DNA from: Isoetes taiwanensis
Lineage: Eukaryota > Streptophyta > Lycopodiopsida > Isoetales > Isoetaceae
Length of the DNA: 64,000 nucleotides
Direction: 5' to 3'
Assembly (NCBI GenBank): GCA_021234155.1
Contig: JAJEKV010000056.1
Coordinates: forward strand, 8,172,575 to 8,236,574
Shown: one piece after another, positions 10,693 through 21,749 of the stretch
Layout of the letters: each line of letters opens with the position of its first letter
Numbering within the stretch: the first letter of the stretch is position 1
Notes under the pieces: model-generated
Seen by the model: the letters and a program-made list of their open reading frames with translations, nothing else
What the model was told of the DNA's origin: nothing
Database searches by the model: none
Translations under genes and position numbers: made by a program

Positions 10693-12107
10693 GGTAAACT
10701 CGACTAGATATAGATAGGACTCCCAATATTGTGGATGTTATGGCACATACATCCGAAGCATGTCTTCCACAATTTGGTTAACTCTTTCCACCTGGCCATC
10801 CGTCTGAGGATGATACGCGATGCTCATCCGCAACTGGGTTCCAACTCCTTGGAACAAAGCTTGCCAAAACTGACCAACAAAACGTGTATCTCTGTTGGAC
10901 ACAATGACCTTAGGCATTCCATGCAAATGGAATACATCCTTGATAAATATCTTTGCAATATCTGTTGAAGTGGTCGTAGTTCTGGTTGGCATAAAATGAG
11001 CTTACGTAGTGAGACGATCCATTACAACATAAATGGAATCATATCTTGCTCGAGTTCTGGGCAAACCCACAATAAAATCCATACAGACACTTTCCCATTT
11101 TGCATCTAGAATATCTAAAGGTTGCAATTCACCGACAATATTCTGGCGAGAAGCTTTCACTTTTTTACATGGTAGGCATCTGGCTATATAATTTAATATA
11201 TCCTTTTTCATGCCAGGCCAAAAGAAATGTTTATGAACTTTACGAAGGGTTTTCTGAATTCCAGGGTGACCTGACATTGAACTGTCATGAGCTTCCTTTA
11301 GAATTTGTTGTTTAAGCTCTGCATTATCAGGTATACATAGTCGATTCTGATAAAACAGTTTAGGCCCTTCCAACCTATAGGGATCTTTGTTTTCACCTTG
11401 CTCAAGTGCTGTTATTATAGGTCGGTAATGAGAATCAACCTGGATTAACTGACTTAAGTTGTTGTCCCACTGTTTAATAGCAATACTAATTGCAACATAA
11501 TATGACCGTGGGGACAATGCATCCAGGATTACATTATCCTTGCCAGGTTGATACATTATAGTAAAATCATGTTCTTGCAACAATTGCATCCATCTCTTTT
11601 GGCAATTGTTCAGTTGCGGCTGCGTTACAAAGTACTTAAGACTTTGATGATCTGTCTTAAGGAGAAATTTCTTACCTAAGAGGTAATGTTCAAAGCATGA
11701 ACAATTGCAAGCATCTCTAAATCATGTGTTGGATAATTCTATTCAGCTGGACTAAGCTTTTTATTAGATTCATAAGCACACACATAGCCATCTTGGAGTA
11801 AAGCACCCCCAATATCAGTGCATGAGGCATCAATTACTACACAAAATTCTCGCTCCATGCAAGGTATCTTTAGAATAAGTGCATGGGTCAAAGCATCATT
11901 CAAAAATTGAAAGCTGCACTGACATACTTCAGACCATTGAAAAGCTAAATCCTTTTAAAGCAGAGTGGTCAGAGGAGTTGCCTTCTTGAAAAATCGCTTA
12001 ACAAACTCGCGATAATACCCAGCTAAACCCACAAATGCCCTGATTTCTCTTATAGATTGAGGTTGAGGCCATTCCTGTATGGCTTTCACCTTTTCAGGAT
12101 CCGGGCC
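10693..12107 (-). pseudogene. pol: Ty3/gypsy pol fragment: RT end, RNase H, integrase
   Basis: Read on the minus strand. The end of reverse transcriptase (12107 to about 12000, with [20 protein letters not shown]) is followed by a decayed RNase H. Integrase comes next, with the zinc finger HPGIQKTLRKVHKHFFWPGM, CLPCKKVKASRQN, the catalytic FIVGLPRT region and AYHPQTDGQVERVNQ. Integrase is interrupted by one in-frame TAA (near 10997) and cut off at about 10693. The motif style resembles chromoviruses, but the C-terminal chromodomain region is missing, so the clade is unproven. The 5' end of the element, with a primer site, lies at 12687-12698. Confidence 0.85.
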
Positions 12108-12116
12108 ACTAATTCT

Positions 12117-12450
12117 TGATTATCACCTACTCATGGACCAATTTAGTTTTTGGTTACCACCTATTTGTGGACCAATTTAGTTCTTGGTTGCCACCTACTC
12201 GTGGACCAATTAAACTCGAGGTTCTCACCTACTTATGGGTCCTTTTTTGTTGTGATTACCACCTACTCGTGGGTCTCATTCACGTGCAATTACCATCTCC
12301 TCGTGGTCACATTCCCTTGTGATTACCACCTACTCGTGGGTCACATTAACTCTGATTGCTACCTACTGGTGGATCAGTCACTTGTGATTGCCACCTATGC
12401 GTGGATCAGTCACTTGTGATTACCACCTACTCATGGATCAGTCACTCCCT
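12117..12450. repeat. Minisatellite, ten units of 31-36 bp, inside the gypsy remnant
   Basis: Ten degenerate units share the core ACCACCTACTCGTGG followed by GTC or ATCAGTCACTTGT. They occupy the place of gag, protease and the first half of reverse transcriptase, between pol (ends 12107) and the primer site (12687). Confidence 0.85.
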
Positions 12451-12686
12451 TTTCTCAAATCTCCTTAAAATTGCTATGCATCTTAACTCCCTAGATTGAT
12501 CTGTATGTGTATCTGCAAAACTATCTTATGTCATGAGTAACTTAAGAATTACTTTATTTAAGACTCGAGAAATTGTCCAAGTTCTTGATTCGTTGGTCCT
12601 TCAAAACTCCAGACCTGCTTCATTATCATGGCAGAGATCATGACAATGGTTCCACGACCCATAGTTCCAAAGAAATTCGAAACCGT

Positions 12687-12698
12687 GCTCTGATACCA
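12687..12698 (-). promoter_or_regulatory. Primer-binding site of the minus-strand gypsy element
   Basis: The reverse complement reads TGGTATCAGAGC, the initiator tRNA-Met complement. It follows an LTR-like end (...CGTATCA) at 12702 on the minus strand, so the 5' LTR of the remnant lies to the right. Confidence 0.85.
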
Positions 12699-12701
12699 AC
12701 T

Positions 12702-13262
12702 TGATACGATGTTCGTCTAAACACCTCAACAAATATACAACCTTTACACAAATTAGTAGCAAAAGCTTTATTCAAAAGAGCTCTCCACCCAACCGGACCA
12801 CTCAGCTAGCAATATCAGGCGGAAACATAAAAACATTAAGGCATATCTGACAATCAATTTCCACTTGCAGCTCCTCCCTCGAGCTAGCAGTCCTCATTAT
12901 GATACACCAAGAATTGGGTATGGAATAGTAACAAGTTACTAGACAATATCAGCAAAAGCCTAATAATAAGAATATAACTCAAGAGCAAAGGAACTCTATA
13001 GTCCAAAATTATGATCTTTCTACCTAAAAGGTTTATAAGATTGTCACTACTCATTTCAAACCCTATCCATCTAGGTATCAAAACTCCATTCAAATAATGA
13101 TCATCTAGGTTAGCAACAATGCACATGAATATCGTAGCACTATGGCCATCATACGGATCAAAACCATACCCCTATAGTTTGGGCAACCATCTGAGCAAGG
13201 GTTTGATGAGCCTATTAATGCCATGGTTCTATTGCGACAACAATAGAACCGACATTCCTTGG
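12702..13262 (-). repeat. Part of the 5' LTR of the gypsy remnant (interrupted)
   Basis: On the minus strand this ends in CA next to the primer site and contains AATAAAGC about 60 bases before the end, a plausible polyadenylation signal. The sequence is cut at 13262 by the Tat-like element and continues at 21224, where the minus strand shows a TATA-like AATAAATAGG near 21254. The outer end of this LTR was not located. Confidence 0.6.
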
Positions 13263-13853
13263 TGTTTGGGGTCTGGGTTCGGGAACTCCTGCAAGACAGC
13301 CCTCTGTGAGGACCCGTGGATCGAACAGGAGAATCCGGGGGACTATGTCATGCGGGATTTGCAAGAAGAGAACAAGAAGAAGAAAACAGAACAAAAGAGA
13401 ACAATGAGAGGAAAATGATAAGCTTCCTTGATATCACTGATGAACATACATGAGCTCTCGCAATCGAGAGAAAACTGAAGTGAGACAAGACTCAAAACTC
13501 ATCTAAAAATCATGTGCTAGCTCTACTCATATATATAGTACAATGGCCTTTGGCCCAATATAGACACTCTGACTGATCTCGGTGCCGACTCCTGGAAGGA
13601 GGCCTGATTTGCAGGAATGCTGGCGGTGCCTCTTGAAGTGCCTAGAATCACGCTGACGCTGACGCTGGCGGTGACGGGCCATCACTTGTCTGAGCGCCTC
13701 CTTTTGGCGGGCGCGCCCTTTGACTGCGTGGTCTGCTGCTTGGTCTTCTGCTGGGCCTTTGACGGTTGACCCGTGGTTGACTGTGGATCCTTGTTCTTGG
13801 CCTGGTCCGTTGTATGCATGAATAGTCCTGTACCAGGAGGCACAGGACTAACA
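13263..13853 (-). repeat. Tat-like element 3' LTR
   Basis: 591 bp with TG...CA ends. It has 9 extra bases near 13325-13335 relative to 20637-21218. The downstream ORF of the element reads 68 codons into it. Confidence 0.95.
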
Positions 13854-15920
13854 CTCCCCCCACCAAACGACACTCAGAGTGAAGAAAAGGAGGAAGTGTT
13901 TCTGAGGGCGGGAAGCCGTCAGTCTGAAAGTGATCCTCACGGGAGTGAGGACGGGCACCATTATGGTACGTGCCAATGAGATCCTGGTGTATTTGAAGAG
14001 CAGGAGTAGTGTTGAGCCCAAGGGCAGGATCGGCGTCAATGAGAAAATGAGAGCGCACCATGTCTTCAAGGGCAGCATGGGCGTCCGAAGAAACAAACTG
14101 GCACTCCATGAGTAGGCAGGTCTGGAGACCGAAGGCACTGACACTGGCATTTGGATTGCAGTGAAAGATGGGACGCTGCCGATTTAAGGAGCTGAGCAGG
14201 AGGCATTTGAGAGCAGCACAGAAACCAGCTTGACGGTGTACTGAAGGATCTGGTGAGGTGGCGGCATTCTGCAAGAAGGTGTCAAGACCATGAAGAGCAT
14301 CAGCAGGGCGTTGCCAACCACGCTCATTGGCAACATAGATCCAATTGGTGGTGTTATCAAGGGTGGCACCATCCTCCCAATTGGAGCGGCGAACAAAACG
14401 GGGATCCCACCTGAGATCCGTCGAGATCTGAGGTGGAGTCCATCCAGCATGGCCATCCATGACCTTTGTCCAAAAGGGGAGACGCCAATCAGAGGTCAGG
14501 AACCTAGGGCATGGAAGAACACCCAGGGAAGCATAGGGAGAGGGGATCATGCCCGTGGGCGTGGGCTGCTGAGCCTGCTCCCTGAATTCTCGGACAAGAG
14601 CCGGATCAAGAGCTTTGCACCAATGGTCCCAGACAGAAGCAGGGAGCTGAGAATTAACAGGAGGGCTATCCCAACCCGTGGGGACTGTCTTGCTATCCAG
14701 AAGAGCACGCAGTTGATTGTAACCTGCGAGGTGCTGCATATAAACTTGTGCAAAGGGAAGATCCTCGGGATGTCCCAGATACTTCCTTATCTGTTGCAGC
14801 ACTTCAGCTTGTCAAAGAGGCAAATGATGAGCAAGCTCAGGCATGTACTCTTGATGAAGAGCATGTGTCTGATCATGATCAGACAGATAGGGGTTGTTAT
14901 CCAAAAGCAACCATTGAAGTGTGGGATCACCCTGAAAGTTCTGATGTGGCCCATCTCGAAATTTGTCCTGTGTATCAGCCAGATAGAAATCATGAAAAAT
15001 GTACGCCATTGGCTGAACAACTCTGAAGGTGATCATATCCGGATCGTCACAGTGAATGAGATCAAAGACTAAAAGAGCGCAGAATAAACCTTTGTCTTCA
15101 ATAGAGAGGTCTGGCCAGATCCGAAGAAAATCTGCAGTGCGCAGGGGAACATCAACAGGACCATCAGCCGTATGCCACTTCAGAAGAAAGAGGTGGCGGC
15201 GGGCAACCACATAATCCAGATAACTGGAAGGAATAGGGAAGTCAACAGGCAGGTTGAGAGCAATGGTAACATAGCCTTCAAGTTTGGTCTGAGCCTCATC
15301 AGCAGACTGAATAGCTTGCTGTAGCTATTGTTCGAGGTCACGGATCCGGTGCTCCTTTTCTAACAGAAGGCGTGACTGGTCACGGACCCGTTTGTGAGAA
15401 GTCGTGACATGTGAGGAGGATTGCCCAAGAGCATTGAGTCGAAGCACGGCAATCTCAGCGTCATCAAGAATTTTCTGTTTCTGAACCTCCGTAAGCTGAT
15501 CTTGGAGAGATGTGAGCTGAGAGGTCTGCGTGGAGAGCTGAGCTGTCAAAGAGGCAATTTGAGCGTCACGCGATGTAAGGTCTTGGGCTTGAGTGTTGTA
15601 ATTCCGAGAGAGTTCTGTATACAGCGTGTCGAGTTTGGCAATATCTTTATCTTTGTCAACCAAAAGAGTCTCTCGTGCCTTGACCTGCTCCAATAGTTCT
15701 TGAATGGTGGTCTGCAATTGTGCCTGCTGATCGGCAAGCAGAGTAATCTGATTTTGGGCAGCCTTGAGATCTTCACGGGCCTGTAAAAGAGCCTCGTGCT
15801 TGTCTTGAAGCTGGGTCTCCAGAGTATTCACTTGCGTGGTAGCAGCTTGAAGGTCACGGTGAACCTCGTCGGAGAAATTGGTGTCGACGGGATTGTCGCT
15901 TGGCTTGAGAGAGCGTGGCG
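13648..15920 (-). pseudogene. Coiled-coil ORF in the integrase position of the Tat-like element
   Basis: One minus-strand frame stays open for about 2.25 kb except for a TAG at 15327-15325 and a TGA at 14814-14812. Each is one C-to-T change from a sense codon. The first 190 residues (about 15890-15325) are a heptad-rich coiled coil (for example QLTSLQDQLTEVQKQKILDD). About 480 residues of globular-looking, Trp- and Pro-rich sequence follow (WHTADGPVDVPLRTADFLRIW; SDWRLPFWTKVMDGHAGW). The last 68 codons lie in the 3' LTR and are basic and Ser/Arg-rich. It overlaps the end of the RNase H frame. I recognise no domain. It could be an extra structural ORF of the lineage or a captured host gene. 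Confidence 0.75.
13854..13868 (-). promoter_or_regulatory. Polypurine tract of the Tat-like element
   Basis: The minus strand reads TTTGGTGGGGGGAG directly before the 3' LTR, the expected plus-strand primer. Confidence 0.75.
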
Positions 15921-17299
15921 TCCTCTGGTGGAAGAGCGCATGTGAGGAGATACTGCTGAAAGTCATGGAACCAATGTGGTGTTGCCGTGACCAGAAAGAG
16001 TTGAGCGTCAGGAAAGGCGTCTGAGACTCTAGTGGAGGGATCATCTGTGTGGATGCGTGAAAGATAATCCGGGACAACATGAGATTTGCCTGCCTTGTGA
16101 ACAATTTCAAAAGGTGCAAATTCTTGCAGAAGGAGGACCCAACGAGCAATGCGGCCCGTGGGCGTGGATTTGTTGATCAAATAAAGAAGTGCTTGGTGGT
16201 CAACAAAAAATTTGATCTGACTGCCCAAAAGATAGTGACGGAAGCGTTGGACACAGAAAATTAAACCCAATGCTTCACGCTCTGTGGCAGAGTAGTTGCG
16301 CTCAGCAGAATTGAGTTTCCGGCTGGCATATCGGTTTGGTTTGTCAGTGTGCGCATCATATTCTTGAGAAAGAACAGCTCCAATAGCAAACGCCGAGACA
16401 TCGACATGAACATGAAAGGGCTTGTCCCATTGAGGAGGAACCAGAACCGGGGCCTGAGTAAGCAAGAGCTTCAACTGTTGGAAAGCAGCATTCGCCTGGG
16501 AATTCCAAGCCCAGGTGGATTCATCACCCGTGAGTTTATGAATGGGATCCGCAATGGCTGCAAGTCCAGGAATGAAGGTGGAGTAATAATTGACCTTACC
16601 CAGGAAAGAGCGTGTCTCCTTGATATTGGTTGGTGCTTGAGCTTTGAGCACACAACTGATTTTGGCAGGATCCGTGGTGATACCGCTTTTGTCGACGACG
16701 TGTCCTAACGAGAACAGGAGGTGACTTAAAAGGTGCATTTCTCGGGATTGAGACTAATGCCGGACTCATCACATTTCTCGAAAAGACGAAGTTCCAATTT
16801 ATCCAAATGGTCAGCCATGGAACTCAGTAGGCGAGAAGTCATCTTGAAAAATTTGCAAGAAGGGATTTTCCTTCATAAAATCATGAAAAACTGAGAGCAT
16901 GATGCGTTGAAACGTTGATGGAGAGTTTGATAATCCAAAAGGAACCACCTTGTAGGCAAAAGTGCCCCACGGGGTGGTGAAAGTAGTCTTGAGTTGATCA
17001 GATTCTTTGATTGAGATCTGATTGTAGCCAGAAAAACCATCCATGAAGGAGTACATCTCATGTCCAGCAACCTCTTCCAGAACCTGGTCTGTGAAGGGAA
17101 GTGGAAAATGATCACGCTCCGTGGCCTGATTGAGTTTTCGGTAGTCCACGCAAACGCGGATCTTACCATTGTGTTTCAGTGCAATGACGATGGGGCTCAC
17201 CCATTCAGAATGTTTGACCTCATAGATCAAACCGGCAGCAAGGAGTTTGTCAATTTCCGCCTTGACGCGATCACGGTAATTGGGGTTGAGCCGGTACTG
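15854..17299 (-). pseudogene. pol: Tat-like reverse transcriptase and RNase H
   Basis: Reverse transcriptase runs in one frame from about 17299. VSPIVIALKHNGKIRVCVDYRKLN is followed by MYSFMDGFSGYNQIS and TTPWGTFAYKVVPFGLSNSP. The catalytic box reads FQDD (near 16850) rather than the usual Y/F-L/V-DD. The frame slips just after it and returns near 16738. RNase H follows, with FHVHVDVSAFAIGAVLSQE, the ATEREALGLIF block and FFVDHQALLYLI. Homology ends near 15880, where integrase should begin. An in-frame TGA near 17288 separates it from the protease part. The product is cDNA-synthesis machinery, inactive in this copy. Confidence 0.9.
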
Positions 17300-19114
17300 T
17301 CATTGCGATACTGGACGTGCATCAGATTTGGTAGGAATGGTGAGTTCCCCCAAGGTTTTATTGATCCCCCGAAGGTCTCTGTAGCTCCAGGCGAAAATAT
17401 GTTTGAACTTTTTGAAGAGCGTGACGGCCCTGTTACGATAGGGTGTCGGAAGATTTGCAGCAATGCGGACAGGCTGATTGTTGCCCACGTCCACAATCTC
17501 AACTTCAGGAGTCTGAATATGTGGGATAACTTCCGTGTCCTGGACAATATGAGCAGGAGGTTGAAGCATGACAGGATGCGTGGCACTCTGCGTGGTGAAG
17601 AAGAGAGGTTGCTGAGTTTCATCAAGCAGAGGTTGCTTCATGACAGCGTGTACATCTACAGGAGCTGCAGGAGGTTCAGCATCTGAAAAGTGATCAACAC
17701 GTTGGATTCGATTGCAAGGAGCCAGGTAAGGGTCAAGCAAAGCAGCCACAGCCTGGTCCTGATCAAGAGTCATTTCTCCCCAAGGATCAGCATATTTGGG
17801 GTAGGATGACAGAGGCAGACTCGCAGGTGGAGCCTGAACATGATAGATATTCTGGGCGGCCTCAGAATCTGTGTCGGAGAGAGAGGGTTCAGCATGGTCA
17901 ACGGAAATGATCTTGCCTGTTTCCAAGTCCATGGTGGCATTGAGGTGACCATCAGTGATGACTAACTGATCCGTGGCCCAGTAATGAATACTCTTGGCCT
18001 GGCGGAGAAAAGGTCTGCCGACCAACATTTCATAATCACCTGGATCTTCTCCAGCCTTCCAAACACCAAATTCCAAGGGGAATCGGAGATCACCGATGTT
18101 GATGTGAAGAAGAGGCGTGACCCCTTGAGGTCTCGTGATATGGCCATTAGCCAATTTGATGTCATATGGGGCACGATAGAGTTGTTTGATGCCCATTTGT
18201 TTGCGGAGTTTATCCGTGATGAGATTAACTGCGCTACCTCCGTCAATTTGAACATGGTTGACTTGTTGATTGCCCACCGTGGCATGTACCGTGGGTGTAG
18301 AGGTAGCAACAGCCCCAACCAAAACAGTCGGGAGTGGTAACTGGTCCTTGAGAGCAGGACAGAGTTTCAAAATTGTTGCCAAACTTAAAGGAATTTTGAT
18401 TTTGGCTAGCTCCTCTTGGAGTTCCAGAGGCACATGAGAAAAAGGATCTGCTGGATCCACAGGTGCTGGAGTGCGTGGTAAGGAAGCAGCAACCTTTTTG
18501 AGTAGGTCAACCTCAGCAGCTATATTTGGATATGTCTGAGAGCGTGGAGGTTGAGACGTGGAAGGTGCTTCTTGTCTTTGTTGAGCTCTAGTGGTGGCAT
18601 GAACATTAGCCAACGTGCGGCCTTCAGCAGCTTGCATGAGGTTCAGAATGCTTTGGCGAACTTTAGGCATGACATGCGGCATGAGTTTCTCCAAGTCAGG
18701 TGCAAAGTGAACCTTTTTTTCCTCTTCATGAGGAATGGTGTCGACTGCAAAGGCAGGTTGCGTGCCATTAGGAATAATGGTTAAGGGGCGTGACGCCCTG
18801 GTCTGGCGTGAAACCAAACCAACCCAATTTGACGGCTGGACGGGAGGATTAAGAGCCTGAAAAATTTCTTCCTGTGCTTGTTGATCCATCTGAGGTTGAT
18901 TGGCAGGAGCTGGTTGATAGCGTGATTGCTGAGGCGCGCGAGGTGGCTTAGAAGAAGAAGAGGACGCTGGCCTTGTTTGCGTTGGCAATCCGTGAGTTGG
19001 TAAGCCGTGAGGCGGACCGATGTGGTCCGATTGGTGCCGTGAAGCTGCACTGAACTTGTGGAAGTTGAGGGACGCCGCGTGGTGGTGTGACCCCATTCTT
19101 GACAGTGATAACAC
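17300..19114 (-). pseudogene. pol: Tat-like protease region (N-terminal part of pol)
   Basis: This 604-codon frame overlaps the end of the gag frame in another register. Its centre is the retroviral-type aspartic protease with DGGSAVNLITDKLRKQMG; the DGGS variant is common in plant gypsy elements. The GRPFLRQAKS block follows, then a linker with an Asp-rich acidic stretch leading to NRAVTLFKKFKHIFAWSYRDL, the usual run-up to reverse transcriptase. The frame ends at a TGA (17302-17300), beyond which homology continues in the same frame. Confidence 0.88.
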
Positions 19115-20589
19115 TGAGCTTTAGAAGGGTCAAAAGGAGGACGTGTGTTGGGTCCCCGTTGTTGCTCCTGTTGCTGATAGAGTTGATTGGATTGCGCCTG
19201 CTGTGGTGGCTGCTGATATTGCGATTGTTGCTGAGGTGTTGTTTGCACTTGATAAACCAGTTTGTTGCGGAAAGGTGTAGGATGAGTGCGAGTGCACTCT
19301 TCCGTGGCATGATTGCACATGTTGCATCTTTTACAATGAGGTGGGCCATTGGTGGAGTTGCACTCATTCGCCAAGTGGCCTTGATATTTGCAGATATGGC
19401 ACCAGATCTGACTGCGCCGCGGATTGGCGTGTTGAGGTTGGACAGCAGTCTGTGGAACCATGACGGGTGGAATGAAAGGGAGCTCCTAAAGAGCCACGCC
19501 ACGGGAGGAAACATTGACTGAGTGATTGACAAGGTCGATAGCCTGCTCCAAAGTCTTCGGGCGCAGGTATTCCGTCATGAGTCGGATAGCTGGAGGAAGT
19601 CCTTGGAGAAACCAGACCAAGATCTGGCTCTGTGTTGGGTACTCCTTGAGTTTGCTGAGTAGAATGTGAAGTCGATCTGCAAAATCCCTGGCAGACTCCG
19701 TGGGCTCTTGTTGAAGGTCATTGAGTTGCTTGAGATGAAGTTGATCATCATCCGTGGTCCCATAGTGAGAAAGAAAAGCAGTTCTCATTTCTGACCAATC
19801 TTGTTTCCAGTGGCTTTTGTTGGACATGAGCCATTGATGAGGAGAGCCACGCAGTGTGGTGGAAAAGATGTGGAGGTTGCCATGACCATTCAGGACAGCC
19901 AGAGCCTCAAATTCTTCCATGTGGGCCTGAGCACTTTGGTCTAAAGGTTTGCCTTTCGTGTTGCCAAAGGTGGGATAAGTCAGCTTAAGAGTCTGAAAGG
20001 TAGAGGTGAAAGTGCTTGGCTGGACAGGAACGGTATAGTGGTTATATTGAGGTGGAGTTGGAGGTGGCATGGTGCCTGAAGGACCCTGATGACGGGGTGA
20101 CTGCGGGGGAGGTACTGAAGGTGCCTGAGCATTGGTTGTGAGGTCGGTAAGGTTGTAAACAGGAAGAGTGGTGGGAAATGTAGGGAAGGGAAATTCCTGA
20201 GGAGGCGCAAAAGAGACATGTGGATATCCCTGCCCACCCGGTGGAGATGATGGTTGTGAAGGCAGAGGTGTATGGCCAGAAGAATGATGGATGTAGGCAT
20301 GTTCGGGGGTATGAAAGTAAGGTTGAGAAGGTGGAGCCTGATAGGGCTCCTGATAGTGATGAGGTGACTGAGGCTGTGAGCAATGTTTGCACGCTTGAGG
20401 TGGGGAATTTGGACGAGACATGACACGAGGGGTGGGTGGCGCCGACTGAGCCCTAGACCGAATGTGGCCTCCCTCAATGTCATAAGCAGATCCATACATA
20501 TCACGAACAACTTCCCGTCGCTGATGACGCTCCAAGTGAGACGCCGTCTGGGAAAGAAGTTCTTCAGGTGTGAAGTTTCGGACAGACAT
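18781..20589 (-). pseudogene. gag: Tat-like gag with zinc knuckles
   Basis: The ORF starts at ATG 20589 and runs 367 codons to a TAG at 19488-19486, then continues in the same frame to 18781. After a Pro/Ser/His-rich region comes the gag core (QAHMEEFEALAVLNGHGNLH, then DWSEMRTAFLSHYGT and ESARDFADRLHILLSKLKEY). Beyond the TAG are two or three Cys knuckles (CHICKYQGHLANEC; CKRCNMCNHATEEC; a third, CYHCQEWGHTTTR, in which the last Cys is replaced by Arg). The stop lies inside gag, upstream of the nucleocapsid. It is therefore more likely a C-to-T nonsense mutation than a programmed readthrough site. Confidence 0.9.
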
Positions 20590-20636
20590 GGCGACAGAAG
20601 AAAGGAAAAGCGAATCAGACCCGGCAGCGGCGACAG

Positions 20637-21218
20637 TGTTTGGGGTCTGGGTTCGGGAACTCCTGCAAGACAGCCCTCTGTGAGGACCCGTGGATCGAAC
20701 CGGGGGACTATGTCACGCGGGATTTGCAAGAAGAGAACAAGAAGAAGAAAACAGAACAAAAGAGAACAATGAGAGGAAAATGATAAGCTTCCTTGATATC
20801 ACTGATGAACATACATGAGCTCTCGCAATCGAGAGAAAATTGAAGTGAGACAAGACTCAAAACTCATCTAAAAATCATGTGCTAGCTCTACTCATATATA
20901 TAGTACAATGGCCTTTGGCCCAATATAGACACTCTGACTGATCTCGGTGCCGACTCCTGGAAGGAGGCCTGATTTGCAGGAATGCTGGCGGTGCCTCTTG
21001 AAGTGCCTAGAATCACGCTGACGCTGACGCTGGCGGTGACGGGCCATCACTTGTCTGAGCGCCTCCTTTTGGCGGGCGCGCCCTTTGACTGCGTGGTCTG
21101 CTGCTTGGTCTTCTGCTGGGCCTTTGATGGTTGACCCGTGGTTGACTGTGGATCCTTGTTCTTGACCTGGTCCGTCGTATGCATGAATAGTCCTGTACCA
21201 GGAGGCACAGGACTAACA
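20637..21218 (-). repeat. Tat-like element 5' LTR
   Basis: 582 bp, about 99 percent identical to 13263-13853 apart from the 9-bp indel. The internal edge (minus strand after 20637) does not show a TGG-initial primer site that I can match to a tRNA. Confidence 0.95.
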
Positions 21219-21419
21219 CTTGGATGGGGACGTCCCTTTGTCACTCCTCCTATTTATTCAGCCTCTCTTCATTGTTCTATCATCGGCGTTCTCTTGAGCT
21301 AGATTTCTCCTTCTTCTCTATCCTATCAGTTTCCCTCACCCTCCCTCCCTTGATGGTTTTCATTTGATCGTGTTCGTTAGTTCCTTTTCTAGGTCCTTTA
21401 AATTTGCATTCTTTATTTC

Positions 21420-21745
21420 CTCAGCGTGGCTTTGTAGCCTCTGAGGCATACTTATTGGTTTACTCTTTCTCGGCATGGCACTAGTATTTTATTTATTCAT
21501 TCATGTTTTCTCTCGGTGTGGCGTTGTAGCCTCTGAGTCAATATTTATTATTCATATTTTCTCTCGGCGTGGCGCTGTTGCCTCCGAGATCATGTTTATT
21601 GTTTTTTCTCGGCGTGGCGCTGTAGCCTCCGAGGCAGCACTAATCGGTTGTTTTTTCTCGCGATGGTCATTCCGCGGACGGTTCCCGATTGGTTGGCTGT
21701 TGTTTCTTTCTCGGCGTGGCCCTGGAGCCTCCGAGTCTTCTTGCC
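21420..21745. repeat. Minisatellite of CTCGG...CCGAG hairpins
   Basis: About six units carry CTCGGCGTGGCGCTGTAGCC followed by TCCGAG, separated by T-rich spacers of variable length. Each unit can pair its CTCGG and CCGAG ends. The 95-codon ORF running through is an artefact of the repeat. The sequence from 21224 continues the gypsy LTR interrupted at 13262. Confidence 0.8.
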
Positions 21746-21749
21746 TATG

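Larger units (their letters stand above)
13263..21218 (-). mobile_element. Tat-like Ty3/gypsy element without integrase, with a coiled-coil ORF
   Basis: 7956 bp, flanked by CTTGG at 13258-13262 and 21219-21223. LTRs are 591 and 582 bp; they differ by one 9-bp indel and five substitutions, all transitions. Minus-strand order is gag, protease, reverse transcriptase, RNase H, then a long ORF with coiled coils and no homology to integrase. The RT block FMDGFSGYNQI is characteristic of the Tat/Athila branch. Integrase is missing except perhaps for its first residues, so this copy must have integrated using enzyme supplied by a relative. It sits inside the LTR of an older gypsy remnant. Confidence 0.93.

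Noticed and set aside
13848-14456. Several overlapping ORFs on both strands inside the coiled-coil ORF
   Set aside because: They are shadows of the minus-strand frame 13648-15920; their composition shows no independent signal.
19486-19488. TAG between gag halves of the Tat-like element as programmed readthrough
   Set aside because: It lies inside gag, before the zinc knuckles, whereas readthrough sites lie at the gag-pol border. A single C-to-T change explains it, as for the other stops of the element.
18948-20759. Long minus-strand ORFs in alternative frames of gag
   Set aside because: The gag frame with zinc knuckles explains the region. The alternatives are Leu/Arg/His-rich shadows.
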